DNA of 64,000 nt, taken from Cenococcum geophilum 1.58 (Eukaryota; Ascomycota; Dothideomycetes; Gloniales; Gloniaceae). Made by a program: the position numbers and the translations under genes. The stretch lies in assembly GCA_001692895.1 (NCBI GenBank), contig KV748222.1, positions 1,208,683 to 1,272,682 of the forward strand, in the 5' to 3' direction. The notes below the pieces were generated by a model, which saw nothing but the letters and a program-made list of their open reading frames with translations, did not search any database and was not told where the DNA came from. Numbering within the stretch: position 1 is the stretch's first letter; each line of letters begins with the position of its first letter. Of this stretch, positions 45,491 to 56,339 are shown one piece after another.

Positions 45491-45809
45491 GCTCATTAGG
45501 TGTGCGCGCACGGGGCTAAAGTTCATCTAGCGTACAATTTTGCAACGTGGCGTATTTCAACACTCCCGGAGCTTTCGGCTATACTCTCCGAGCTTTGGAC
45601 TCACAACTCTTGTGGGGGTGCTCCGCAAAGACTGGCTGGAGAAATAAACCTAGTTTATTCATGGACCCCGGTAGATATCCTCTCGAATACATTTTAAAGA
45701 CTATGGCCGTTCATTTATATAACTCCTCTCTGGGAGTTTGTCTCTACTTTTCCCTTCGCTGTATCGTTCTTCGTTGTTTTTATTTGATCTCCAAGTGAAC
45801 GTTCCCGTG

Positions 45810-47668
45810 ATGGCAACCACCAAAGCTGAAGAGCATAGACACGATGTGGTTGAACCATCTGAGGCACCACAAGTTGTTGATGTCGAGGATAGCAAGGGCA
45901 AGGACGCGACGGACATCTCTCAAATAGAGAGGGTCATGTCTGCAGAGGGGTTGGAGAAGGATTACATGAACTACGACCGTGTGGACAAAGAGCTTGCAAA
46001 GTACGTCAATGCCGCAAGAATCGATATCAGCGAGGCGGAGAACAAGAGGCTGAAGAGATTGATCGATAAGAGAGTCCTTCCTATCATGATATTTACCTAT
46101 TTCCTCCAAGCGCTGGATAAAGGCACATTGTCCTTTGCTTCCATTATGGGAATCAAAACGGATGCCCATCTTGTTGGCCAGCAGGTACGAGATCTGATCC
46201 CCAGCCATTCGACCAGTCCTCTTGTTAAACTGTTGGAGTGGATTTCATGCTTGCTAACTAGATGACAGTACTCCTGGCTTACGACTTGTATCTACATTGC
46301 CGTCCTCATTGTAGAATACCCAACAAATTGGCTTATCCAACGCGTTCCGATCGCTAAATACCTCGGCCTAAACATCGTCCTCTGGAGCATAACTCTCGCT
46401 CTACATGCTGTCTGCCGCAGCTTCGCCAGCTTTGTGGCTGTTCGTACGCTTCTCGGTATCTTTGAGGCCGTGTGTCAGCCCTCTTTTCTCGTACTGAGCT
46501 CAATGTGGTATAAGCGGGAGGAGCAGGCCCAGATCGTTACGTATTGGTATATGATGAATGGTGGACAGCAGATCGTTGGTGGTCTTCTGGCATACTGCTT
46601 TTCTCTTATTCATCATGGACCATTGAAAAGCTGGCAAGCCATCTTCCTAACCTACGGATGCTTCTCTGTTCTCTGGGGCTGCTTCGTCTTATGGTGGCTT
46701 CCTGGTATGTACTGTTTTACAACTGCAATTCTTCATGGTCACATAAACTGACCGGTAACTTAGACAGCCCTATGCGAGCCAAATGCTTCACAAAAAAAGA
46801 CAAAACTCTGATGATTGAACGCGTTCGAACCAACCAAACCGGTATCCAGAACAAAACGTTCCGCCCTGAGCAAATCAAAGAAGCTCTTCTTGACCCCCAA
46901 TCCTGGTGCTATTGTGGTATTGCAATCTGTACCACACTCCCGACCTCCGGCCTCGGGGCATTCGCAAACATCATCATCTCAGGCTTCCACTTTACTGTAC
47001 TGCAGACGCAGTTACTCGCGATGGTCCTTGGAGTCGTGATCATTATCATCCTCCTTAGCTCAACCTGGTTGGTGAAGAAGACGGGTCAGAACCTGATAGT
47101 CATGGGACTATATGTGATTCCGTAAGCCCACCCCCAAAAACTGCCGACCTCTATTCCGCAGCCCATCATTTATACCATTCCCTAAATAAGATGTTCTGAC
47201 TATTTCTCGTGTAGCTCCTTCATTGGCACTATCGTCCTTATGACCGTCGAAAACAAAAACAAGGGCACTCAAGTCGGCCTCCTGATATCCTACTACATTG
47301 TACTCTCCTTCTGGGCCGCACAAACCCTTGCCATGTCCATGATCTCGCGCAATATCGCCGGGCAGACGAAGAAAACTGTTGTCGTTGCCATGAACTTTGT
47401 TGCATGGGCGACTGGAAACGCTATCGGGCCACAGGTTTTTCTGTCATGGAATGCACCGCGCTATTTTATTGCCTTTGCAGTGCATATGGGTTGCTACGTG
47501 CTGTTGGTCTTGGTAATTATGTTTTTGAGATGGGAGCTCAAGAGGAGAAACGTGAGGAGGGATCGTTTAGTAGAAGCGGGCATTAGGGAGGCTAAGGACG
47601 AGATGTTGGTGCATGCGTTTGACGATTTGACTGATGTGGAGAATCCGAATTTTAGATATATTTATTAG
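45810..47668 (+). CDS. MFS transporter, anion:cation symporter family, allantoate-permease (Dal5)-like, four exons, 540 aa
   Basis: A plasma-membrane carrier, probably a proton symporter of an organic anion; allantoate, nicotinate or related acids are typical for the family. Exons 45810-46184, 46269-46704, 46764-47121 and 47215-47668 join in frame to 540 codons. The introns (84, 59 and 93 bp) have GT..AG ends and CTAAC/CTGAC branch sites. A long hydrophilic N-terminus (1-90) precedes the first helix 'RVLPIMIFTYFLQALDKGTLSFASIMGI', the family signature. Then come 'EYPTNWLIQRVPIAKYL', 'RTLLGIFEAVCQPSFLVLSS.WY', 'WWLPDSPMRAKCF' across the second intron, and C-terminal helices ending in a basic then acidic tail. 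ATG 45810 is preceded by a TATA-like TTTATATAA near 45713. No stop or frameshift is seen, so it appears intact despite RIP DNA on both sides. Exact substrate unknown. Confidence 0.92.
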
Positions 47669-48219
47669 GGGTTAGTAGAGTTGAACAAATGATTTAGATG
47701 TAGACTATGGATATCTGTAATTGATTAGTATACCTCCTGCGGTTGGCCTCTCCTGTGATCTGTTCCTCACTGAGGTTTTGAAATCTGCTCTTTGGCATGC
47801 AAAGATAGCTCACTACTCTGGCAGGATTATATGATTCTTTTGAGATTCTTGTCCCCACCTGGAGCAGAAATTCCTAGATTCCGTGATGAGAAGAGTACAT
47901 TTGGCAACAAGCTAAATCCTGGCCCGAAGAAATCCCAGATTGATTTCCACTTGGCTATATGTTCTCTGTGTAGTGCTGCAGCTATTGAAAGTATTGCATA
48001 TGGAGGCGTGGTTATTGAACGAAGGGATGAAGTATGATTTATAGTCTAAGTCTATATACACCCCTCCTCCGTCCTTGCCAGGAACGGTGGCCTGCCTCCC
48101 CAATATGAGTCGTATCATCCCATTCGTAAAGCTCTGGCGAGAAGCTGACTTCTGACCAGCTCTGAATTAAGGTACGCCAATAGCAGGCTTCTGCAGCGGG
48201 CGTGAGATATCGACATCAT
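47669..48219. other. 3' flank of the MFS gene, normal composition
   Basis: Holds the 3' untranslated region of the MFS gene and the region beyond the stop of the converging truncated gene at 48220. An 81-codon open frame (47792-48037) has no recognisable features. Confidence 0.45.
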
Positions 48220-48510
48220 CTATGCCGGGACAAATCCCTCCTTCCGTATACGTCCAATAGCGAGTGTCCGAAGATCATCAACCGAGAGGTCAAAGGTATC
48301 GTTTGGATTTCTACCAGCGGGTATTGCGGACCCGAATAGCTGCCCTCGGGTAATGGTAATGACTTGAGTTGCGGCAGTGTTTGGTGTTGGGAGAATAGTC
48401 TAATTCCGTCAGCCAGATCTGAAAAATGTTAGACTGTTGAATAATTACCTCACTTTGTAGCAGTCTCTCATTTCCAGCTGGATCCAGATTACAAACTTCA
48501 ACAGATGCCT
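48220..48510 (-). pseudogene. 3' stump of an unidentified gene, cut off by a LINE
   Basis: Two exons can be proposed on the minus strand. One runs from about 48510 to 48449, encoding 'EVCNLDPAGNERLLQSE'. The other is 48399-48220, encoding 60 codons that start 'TILPTPNTAATQVITITRG' and end 'LAIGRIRKEGFVPA' and a TAG stop. The 49-bp intron between them starts GTAATT, has a CTGAC branch and ends TAG. Composition and codon use look like host coding sequence. The upstream part is missing: at about 48510 the sequence changes into RIP-mutated LINE DNA. I do not recognise the protein; the fragment may be the C-terminus of a larger enzyme or secreted protein. Confidence 0.5.
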
Positions 48511-49297
48511 TTACTAGCTTATATAGGCTTAGTATTTACTTAATTTAGTAATTTTTATATTGGTTTGGTTAAGGGCCAAAATTCGTAACCTAACCTAACT
48601 GCTGACATTACTGGCGAAATATGGGGGTCTTAAGAGGGATAAAAGGCGCGCAAGAACACCGGTGGCGAATAACAAAAAAGCCGGGAAGGGGATCTTAAAC
48701 CCTTTAGCCTTTACTAATTCCTAAATAGGGTAAACATAACCTCCTATAATACTATAAGAGAAGGATAGCAGGGAATGGGAGCTCTTGCTGCACCCGGCCT
48801 AAAAAGACCAAAACTAACTAAAAGAACCCTAAAAAACACCTAGAGAATCCCCCTAAAATGCATGCATCGCAGGGGAGGCATACATTAAACAACGGTGGTT
48901 TATACTCGCGCGCGTCCGCTAGACCTACGCCCAATAATAGCCCTCTATAGTAAGAATAGGTGAATACTATACTATAAAGCGGGAAGACCTTTATTAAGAA
49001 GGCATCTAATAAAATATAAAGCCTATTAGACGTATTTAGTATCTATAATTATAGGGAAGTAACTATTAGCTATAACGAACTAATATAGCTAGTAGAATAG
49101 CTCCGCTAGTCTAGTAAACCTTAGGCGCCCCTTTAGTAAACTCTTAATTAAATCCTCTAATAGCTAAGCAAAATTTAAAATTTAAAAAAACTTTTCCCTA
49201 CTAGTAAGCCGTACCTAAGCCGCTATAGCTATACTTTTATAGTATAGGGAACCTACCCTTTTTAAAATAATAACTAGGTATATAATTATAATATAAC
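48511..49297 (+). mobile_element. LINE (Tad-like) 5' region and ORF1 start, first part
   Basis: RIP-mutated. From about 48950 a plus-strand frame reads like LINE ORF1 ('KTFIKKASNKI', 'LFPTSKPYLSRYSY.FIVQGTYPF'). The frame is interrupted at 49298 by a copia LTR and continues beyond the other LTR at 61262 with a further ORF1 segment and an endonuclease. The first 400 bp are presumably its 5' UTR. Its insertion probably truncated the gene at 48220-48510. Confidence 0.6.
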
Positions 49298-49459
49298 TGT
49301 CGGGAATGAGGCAAGTTACCGTCACGTGTCGACGTGGCCCTAGCGCGGTAAGGAATCCTAAGTTCCTCACCCCTTTCCTTATTCCTAACTAATAAGCAAG
49401 AACAACAATTATTATACTATCTACGAACCGTAGCTACGTGATATCCCCTTATATAACTA
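49298..49459 (+). repeat. Copia element E 5' LTR
   Basis: 162 bp, starts TGTCGGGAATGAGGC, ends ATAACTA where the partner has GTAACCA. It differs from 61100-61261 at 13-14 sites, all transitions. Confidence 0.85.
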
Positions 49460-49739
49460 ACACTAATTAGTAGTTAACTTTACTGTTATACCACAGAACA
49501 GCTAGGTATTCCACTAAGAAGAGACAAGCCACTATACCAGTGCTACTTATACTAGAGGAAGCTATCTTTTAAGGTTAGAACTGGTCCTAAACCTTAAATA
49601 GAACTCTTCCATAAATCTAAGAATCTAAAGGCCAGAACTGGTCCTAAGCCTTTCTAAGATTATAAATTCTTGCGTCTATTACGCAGAACAACACGCTTTA
49701 TAAGTCTTTATAATTTAAGGCTAGAACTAGTCCTAAGCC

Positions 49740-49830
49740 CCATAACCGTAAATATATATTATAAACGCGTACTAAATAATAAACGCGTACTAAATAATAA
49801 ATATATATTATAAACGCGTACTAAACAACA
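49740..49830. repeat. Short tandem repeats in copia E leader
   Basis: Three copies of TAAACGCGTACTAAA with AATATATATTATA spacers lie just upstream of the copia gag. Confidence 0.7.
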
Positions 49831-49869
49831 ATCCCTATACTAATAATATTTCCCTCCCTTTAAAAACAT

Positions 49870-50366
49870 AGCTACGCCTACCTTAAATAACTGAAAAGAC
49901 TCCTTACTACTAGGGGTAGCTAAATACGTAAAACTTATTAATAAAGATTAGGACGAATTCGCCTTTAATATAATAACTTATACCGCAAAACAAGTTAATA
50001 GCTTTCTCCTATACTATATTATATTCTACCAAAATAAATACTATGCCAACTTATAACTATAGGAGTATTTTAGGGAGGATTTTGTAGGATGGACTGCTAA
50101 TACCTAGGCACTTAGCAACGTTAATATTATTTAGGACTTTTAAGACTTCCTCTATAGGAATGGGGTATATATTACTAAGAACAGTAACCCAATTACTAGC
50201 AATATTTAGGCCGTTATTACTAGTATAAAAGAACTAATATAGACGGAAGCTAAGATTATATATTAACTACGGAAACTTAAAAACAACCTATATTCTTCGG
50301 AAGGTAACTTTAATTTATATTAAAACCCCTAGAACGCTAACCCCCCACCTAGAGCTACTCTCCCAC
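49870..50366 (+). pseudogene. Copia element E gag, N-terminal part
   Basis: The plus-strand frame reads 'KDSLLLGVAKYVKLINKDQDE' in part, '..NKYYANLQLQEYFREDFVGW' and 'SIKELIQTEAKIIYQLRKLKN', with TAG/TAA at Gln positions. It stops at 50366, where the gypsy element with its CTAGA duplication intrudes, and resumes at about 56340. Confidence 0.6.
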
Positions 50367-50371
50367 CTAGA

Positions 50372-50588
50372 TGTTACGGCACTTGGCAGATCTTCGCACC
50401 GGCAAGTTGCCACAGATTGCCGATATTGCGGTCACGTGACGCGAAGATCTTATAAAACATCGAACGGCGCTGCTCTTCTTCTCCTTTCCTTTCCCTAGCT
50501 TTAGATTCTCGTTTATAGACAATCCAATCGTACAGGCTTGCGTGTCCCCTTTGCCGTGCCCATGCCTCAATTAACTAAGTCACTAACA
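50372..50588 (+). repeat. Gypsy element G 5' LTR
   Basis: 217 bp, TGTTACGGCAC to CACTAACA. Compared with 56118-56334 I count 12 differences, all transitions, some with the mutated state in this copy and some in the other. Confidence 0.95.
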
Positions 50589-50793
50589 TTATCTAAAGCT
50601 CACTCTACTCTTTCTTCCTAAGAAGGAACTTAAATATATCTACAAGACTACAAATAGGATAAGAACATAGAACAGAACCCTAAGGACAGGACCTAAAAGA
50701 AAAGAATAGAACCCTAAGGAAAGGACCTATAAGACACGCACAGACCAGAACCCCGGAAGAAATTACCCGGAATTACCTAATACCCCTACCACC

Positions 50794-53700
50794 ATGCCAT
50801 AAAACATAGCAGCAGGTAAAGCAGCTATAGGACCCTTAAATACTTCAAATAAGGAAATAATTAACGTTTCAACCCCCCAGGCGGAGCTTGCGGCTGCTAA
50901 TGCTAAAATTAAACAACTGCGAGAGCTGCTTAAAGCTAGAGATACCCCTATATCTAATAATAAGTCATTATTAAACAACCAAAGACTTGCTATAGTCCTT
51001 TAGGCCCTATCCTAGCACCTTAGTGGATCCACCGAGGCCCATGTAGTACTAAAGCGGTCGGTAAAGGTCGCGGACCCCCTACTACTTACAAACGGAACCG
51101 ACCCTATATTTAATAATTAGAAGCTTTAATTACGGGACAAGCTTAAAGTTAATATAGACTACTTCCCTAACGCCCGAGCTAGAATAGCCTACGTCTTTAG
51201 CCGTACTGGCGGAGACGCCTAGACGCATTTACACCCGCGATACACCAAAGACTTAGCAGACCCCTTTATCTCTAAAGAAGAAATAATTAAACACTTGTCT
51301 TCTATTTATAAAGACCCTTTTAAAGTATAAAACGCCCGCCTTAGCTATAAAAGCCTAAACATAAAAATAACAGAGACCTTTTTAGCCTTCTAAACCCGCT
51401 TTCTATACCTAGCTGGATAGGCCTAGATCCCCTAGGAAGACCTACTACTAGACCTCTTTAATAAGCTTACCCTAGACCTATAGCGGGCCGTATTACTAGC
51501 TTATACTATAGCACAGACATTAAAGGAACTTATAGACTATTGCCTAGCTATTAACTAAGGCCTCTATCGAATTAAGATACACGCCGATTAGCTAAAAACT
51601 AGAAACCTTACAACCTAGGCCGCAAGTACTACGAGTACGGCCCATAGTGCCCCGGCATAATCGGCAACTCCTACAGTTAACCCGGCAGCTAGCCGCGCAG
51701 CTACCCCTACTACGGGCCTAATATACACACGGCCTATATATAGCGACCCCCGTATATAGGCCCTTAGCAATCAAAAAGCTTACTTCTTATACAGTTAAAT
51801 AAGCCACCCTATAAGGAACTGCCTAATAAAGGCAAAGATAAACAAGGTCTTATTAATTTAAGAGGACAGTGCAAAGCCGGAAAAAGAGGAACCCTAGAGG
51901 AAGACTCCTCTTTAGGGTTAAAAGGGATCGATATATTATATATCAATCTGGGTCGGCTAGTTAATAAAAGAAGCTGCACTATCCCTTATACTTTATTTCG
52001 CAATAAATATTAAGTTTTAACCTCTGCTTTAGCTAACTTAGAAGTAAATGCCTTTACCTTAATTAACATAAACTGCGCTGCAAAACTAGCTGACTTTTTA
52101 AACGCACCCCTTAAAGAACTGCCTAAACTAATCCCTATTCGCGGTTATAACGGACGGATAGGGCTACCTATTATAACTATCCTATAGATCCACCTCCGCG
52201 TTAACGGACGAAGGTAGTATAACATCCCCTTCCTTATTACGGACCTTGGAAGCTATAATATAATCTTAAGGAGAAAATAGCTAGCCTATTTAGGCTTATA
52301 GCTTAACGTACGGAATAGGCAGCTTATTTAGCCCAAAACTATACCCCTAACGCCTTCCTTTATAAAAGAGATCAGTATTATAATAGAAAACCTTATACAG
52401 CCGTAGATAAACACCGTTTACTAGGCCGATATAACGCGTAGGGACTAGGCTTTTAAGAAGGATATACAGCTTAATCCGTAACGGATCCGTATACTACGCC
52501 GCCCCCAAACTGCTTATATTACACCACCCGCACCAAAGACTTAGGAAGTTAGTAGTGGCCTAGCTAAGTCCCTAATAGAGAACTTAGGCCCTACGCAGCC
52601 ATAAAGGAAGACTAGGGACATTAGACAATATACTGAACTAATAAACTAAAAGAACAACTTACGGAAAATGGAATATAAGCTAAGGAAGACTATAAACCCT
52701 ATACCGCAAAATATAGCCCAACAAACATCTGTAAAGAAACCCGCGGACCTCCCACTAGTTAATATCTACTATATTGGCGCTATAGGATTCTACCGGAACC
52801 TAGTTCAGCCTAATACTATTACCTTTATAACTAGCTTATACAAAATTAATTAAATAATTAAAGAGAAAGAAGCCCTAGCCTAAGAGAAAGGCAAGCTTAT
52901 AGATAAGGAGCTAGTAGAATAAAAACTACCCCGTTAATACCAGAAATTTAAAAATACCTTCTCTAAAGCAGCGTTTAATGTACTCCCGCCTCACCAACCG
53001 TATAACTATAAGATTAAAATTAAGCCAGACAAGGTAGTTACCCTTAGCTATAGCCCCCTCCGACAGTAATCTACTGCCAAATTATAGGCCATAAAGTAGT
53101 ATCTTATTGATAACCTAGATAAGGGCTTTATTAAGCCTAGTTAAGCCCCTTTTAACTTACCTATTCTCTTTACCAAAAAGCTAAATAGAGGACTTTATTT
53201 CTATATCAACTACCGCAAGCTTAATAATTTAACCCTTAAAGACCGCTACCTACTACCTTTACTTAATAAGACTTTGGCCCAAATAAGTAGAGCTAAAATC
53301 TTTACAAAGCTTAATATCCGCCAGGCTTTTCACCGAATTAGGATAAACCCTAAATTAAAAGACCTTACTATGTTTCGGACCCGTTACAAAACGTATAAAT
53401 ACAAAGTACTGCCTTTTAGACTAACTAACGGACCGGCCATATACCAACGATACATAAATAATATACTATTTAACTACCTTAACGACTTTTATACCGCATA
53501 CCTAAATAATATTATAATCTACTCTAAAAATAAACTAGAACATAAAGAGCATATCTATAAAGTCCTATAATGGCTTTAGGAAGCTAGCCTCTAAGCTAAT
53601 ATTAAGAAGTTAGAATTCAGTGTTAAGCGTATAAAGTACCTAGGGTTTATTATTAGTATAAACGGGATTAAGGCAGACCTAGAAAAGACGGCTATAATTA

Positions 53701-55990
53701 ACCAATAGGTACCCCTAAAAACCGTAAAGGGGGTATAGTTATTCTTAGGGTTCTATAACTTCTACTAACGCTTTATTAGGAACTACAGCAGGATTACCCG
53801 GCCACTAAGCCTACTTACCCATAAGGACCAGCCCTTTTACTTTAATACCGCATATAGGCAGGCCTTTAACAAGCTTAAGAAACGACTAGTCTCTGCTCCC
53901 TTACTCGCCCACTTTAACCCAGAACAGCCCTTAATGCTAGAAACCGATGCCTCAGATAGTGTTATAGCTAGCGTTTACTCCCAAAAGCAGATAGACGAAG
54001 AATAGCACCCTGTTACTTACTATTTAAAGACTATAGTAGATGCTAAGCTAAACTACCCAATTCACAACAAAGAAATACTAGCTATTATCTCTAGCTTTTA
54101 GCACTGGCGAGCCCAACTAAAAGGCACCCCTAAGTCTATCTAGGTAGTTTCTAATCATAAGGCCTTAGAATATTTTATAACAATAAAGGCCCTTATAGCC
54201 CGATAGGCGCGCTAGGCGGACACCCTATCTCAGTTTAACCTCCTAACTATATACAGGCTAGGCGCCACCAACCGTGCGGACGCTCTTATAAGGCGTAAAT
54301 AGGACATAAATAACCAGACAGCTATAAAGATCTCATTACGGACCTAAGCGCTACTACAACCAGAGCACCTTAACCCCTAGATATGGGCAGAACTAAATAC
54401 AGACTCTTTAGATGCCGAGATATGCCTAGTTAACTCCATAGAACTAGACCTTATTAATAAACTGCTGCAGGCAAACTATACGGCCCCTTCTCTACAGGAG
54501 TACCGTAAAAAGGTAAAGAACGTTTCTAGCCTATAGTCCCTTAAAAGTGGACTACTTAAGCACCGCAAACGGCTAGTAGTAGCAGAAAAACAGAACTTGT
54601 GGACTCGGCTTATTGCCGAAGCATATGCCTAGGTCTCTATAGCCCACCCTAGAAAAAATAAGACCCGTAGGATTATTAGCAACCGCTACTACTGGCCCAG
54701 AATAATTATAGATATTGACCGCTATATACAGAACTGCAATAACTGCCGTAGGTCCATAATTCCATGAGACAAGACCCTAGGACTATTAAAACCCCTCCTA
54801 ATACCTAACCGCCCCTAGTAATATATCTCTATAAACTTTTATAAGCTACCTCTAGACCGTAACAGATATAATATAGTTATAATCCTAGTCAACCGCTTTA
54901 GTAAGCGCCCGTTCTTAATTCCCTATTATAAAAATATCGATGCTAAAGAGGCGGCCCGACTATATATCTACTACGTCTACCAAATTTACGGACCACTAGA
55001 TACTATTATATCCGACCACAGGCCGCAGTTTATATTAGCCTTTTAGAATAAGTTCACCCAAATCCTAGGTATTAAGCTAAAGCTTTCTACGGCATATTAC
55101 CCCTAGACAGACGGTTAAACGGAGATTGTAAATTAATACTTGGACTAGAGACTCTGGCCTTTTATTAACTACTTCTAGGATAACTGGGCCGAATTATTGC
55201 CCTTAATAAACTACGCCTAAGCGACCCTACCCCACGACTCTACCGGATTTGCCCCTATTTAACTAGAAATGGGTTACCTCCCCCGCATAAGCTTTAACTG
55301 GGAAAGACTAAAAGGGCCCCAGACCGTACGCGAAAAACTATCTTATAAGGAAGCCCAGCAGTACGCTAAGCGCTTAGAAGAAGCCTAGAAAGTAGCCCGT
55401 ATAAACCTAAAAAAGGCCTAGAAATTAATAAAACAGCAGGCGAATAAGCATAGGCGCGAGCCTAACTTTACTATAGGCGATATAGTTTAGATTACAATAA
55501 AGAACTAGAAGACAGAACGGCCTAGCCGTAAGCTAAACTATAAGATAGCAGGACCATATAAGATTCTTAATAAAGTAGGCAACTCGTACAAGGTTAAGCT
55601 CCCAAACTTAATTAAAGTTCACCCTATCTTCTTACCGGATAAGCTACGGAAAGGTATAAATAACCCACTGCCCAGACAAAAGAATAAACCTCCCCTACTA
55701 ATTTAAGTTAATGGCGATAATAAATAGGAAATTAAAGAAATACTAGCCTATAAACTTGTAAAGGGAACGTTAAAGTATCGTATTAGTTGGAAAGGATATG
55801 ACCCGGACCCCACTTAGTACCCTATATAGAACTTTATAGGTAGTCCCTATAAGCTTTAAGAGTTTTATAGCCATTACCCTAATAAACCCGGACCGCCAAA
55901 GTACCTAAACAAGTGGATAGAATGCTGGTATAATAAAGATAATAAGCTACTAGAAGAATATAAGGACAAAAACACCCCAGAAATTTCTTA
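50794..55990 (+). pseudogene. Gypsy element G gag-pol relic with C-terminal chromodomain
   Basis: Gag begins near ATG 50794 and runs to a knuckle ('YFLYSQISHPIRNC', a C-x2-C-x4-H-x4-C motif with first Cys residues changed to Tyr/Phe-like codons) near 51790. Protease-like sequence follows ('SYNIILRRKQLAYLGL'). RT includes 'YINYRKLNNLTLKDRYLLPLL', 'AKIFTKLNIRQAFHRIRI' and catalytic 'AYLNNIIIYSKN' near 53500 (Y-L-D-D expected). RNase H has 'LETDASDSVIA'. Integrase has 'YYWPRIIIDIDRYI..CNNC', 'DTIISDHRPQFI' and 'DGQTEIVNQYL'. The chromodomain 'YRISWKGYDPDPTQYP' is near 55790. Internal open stretches survive at 52668-52853 and 53274-53570. Family and domain order are certain; the gene is dead. Confidence 0.92.
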
Positions 55991-56005
55991 GTTATATAAG
56001 GTCTT

Positions 56006-56070
56006 AAGATGTCCAGGAACTTCAACCGGCGGTTAAAGTTGTCTAATTAGTTAGATTCTCTTGCCAAGAC
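56006..56070 (+). repeat. Shared hairpin motif, copy downstream of gypsy G pol
   Basis: AAGATGTCC, then a hairpin CTTCAACCGGCGGTTAAAG followed by TTGTCTAATTAGTTAGATTC, between the pol end and the polypurine tract. It matches 16283-16348 and 60750-60812. Confidence 0.85.
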
Positions 56071-56103
56071 TTTTAGCGACAAAGCCTAAGGGCAAGCTTT
56101 TTT

Positions 56104-56114
56104 AGAGGGGGGGG
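56104..56114 (+). other. Polypurine tract of gypsy element G
   Basis: An uninterrupted AGAGGGGGGGG run ending three bases before the 3' LTR, the expected plus-strand primer site. Confidence 0.8.
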
Positions 56115-56117
56115 TAA

Positions 56118-56334
56118 TGTTACGGCACTTAGCAGATCTTCGCACCGGCAAGTTACCACAGATTGCCAATATTGCGGTCACGTGACGCAAAGATCTTATA
56201 AAACATCAAACGGCGCTACTCTTCTTCTCCTTTCCTTTCCCTAGCTTTAGATTCTTGTTTATAGACAATCCAATCATACAGGCTTGCGCGTCCCCTTTGC
56301 CGTGCCCATGCCTCGATTGACTAAGTCGCTAACA
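56118..56334 (+). repeat. Gypsy element G 3' LTR
   Basis: 217 bp, TGTTACGGCAC to CGCTAACA, followed by the CTAGA duplication and resumption of copia gag. Confidence 0.95.
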
Positions 56335-56339
56335 CTAGA

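Larger units (their letters stand above)
50372..56334 (+). mobile_element. Complete Ty3/gypsy chromovirus G, 5.96 kb, inserted in copia gag
   Basis: LTRs of 217 bp at 50372-50588 and 56118-56334. Perfect 5-bp target duplication CTAGA at 50367-50371 and 56335-56339. A polypurine tract AGAGGGGGGGG lies just ahead of the 3' LTR. Between them one plus-strand frame encodes Gag, protease, RT, RNase H, integrase and chromodomain, peppered with TAG/TAA. This is the best-preserved element in the window structurally. Confidence 0.95.

Noticed and set aside
47792..48037. 81-codon plus-strand open frame after the MFS gene
   Set aside because: No recognisable features; it lies between converging gene ends.
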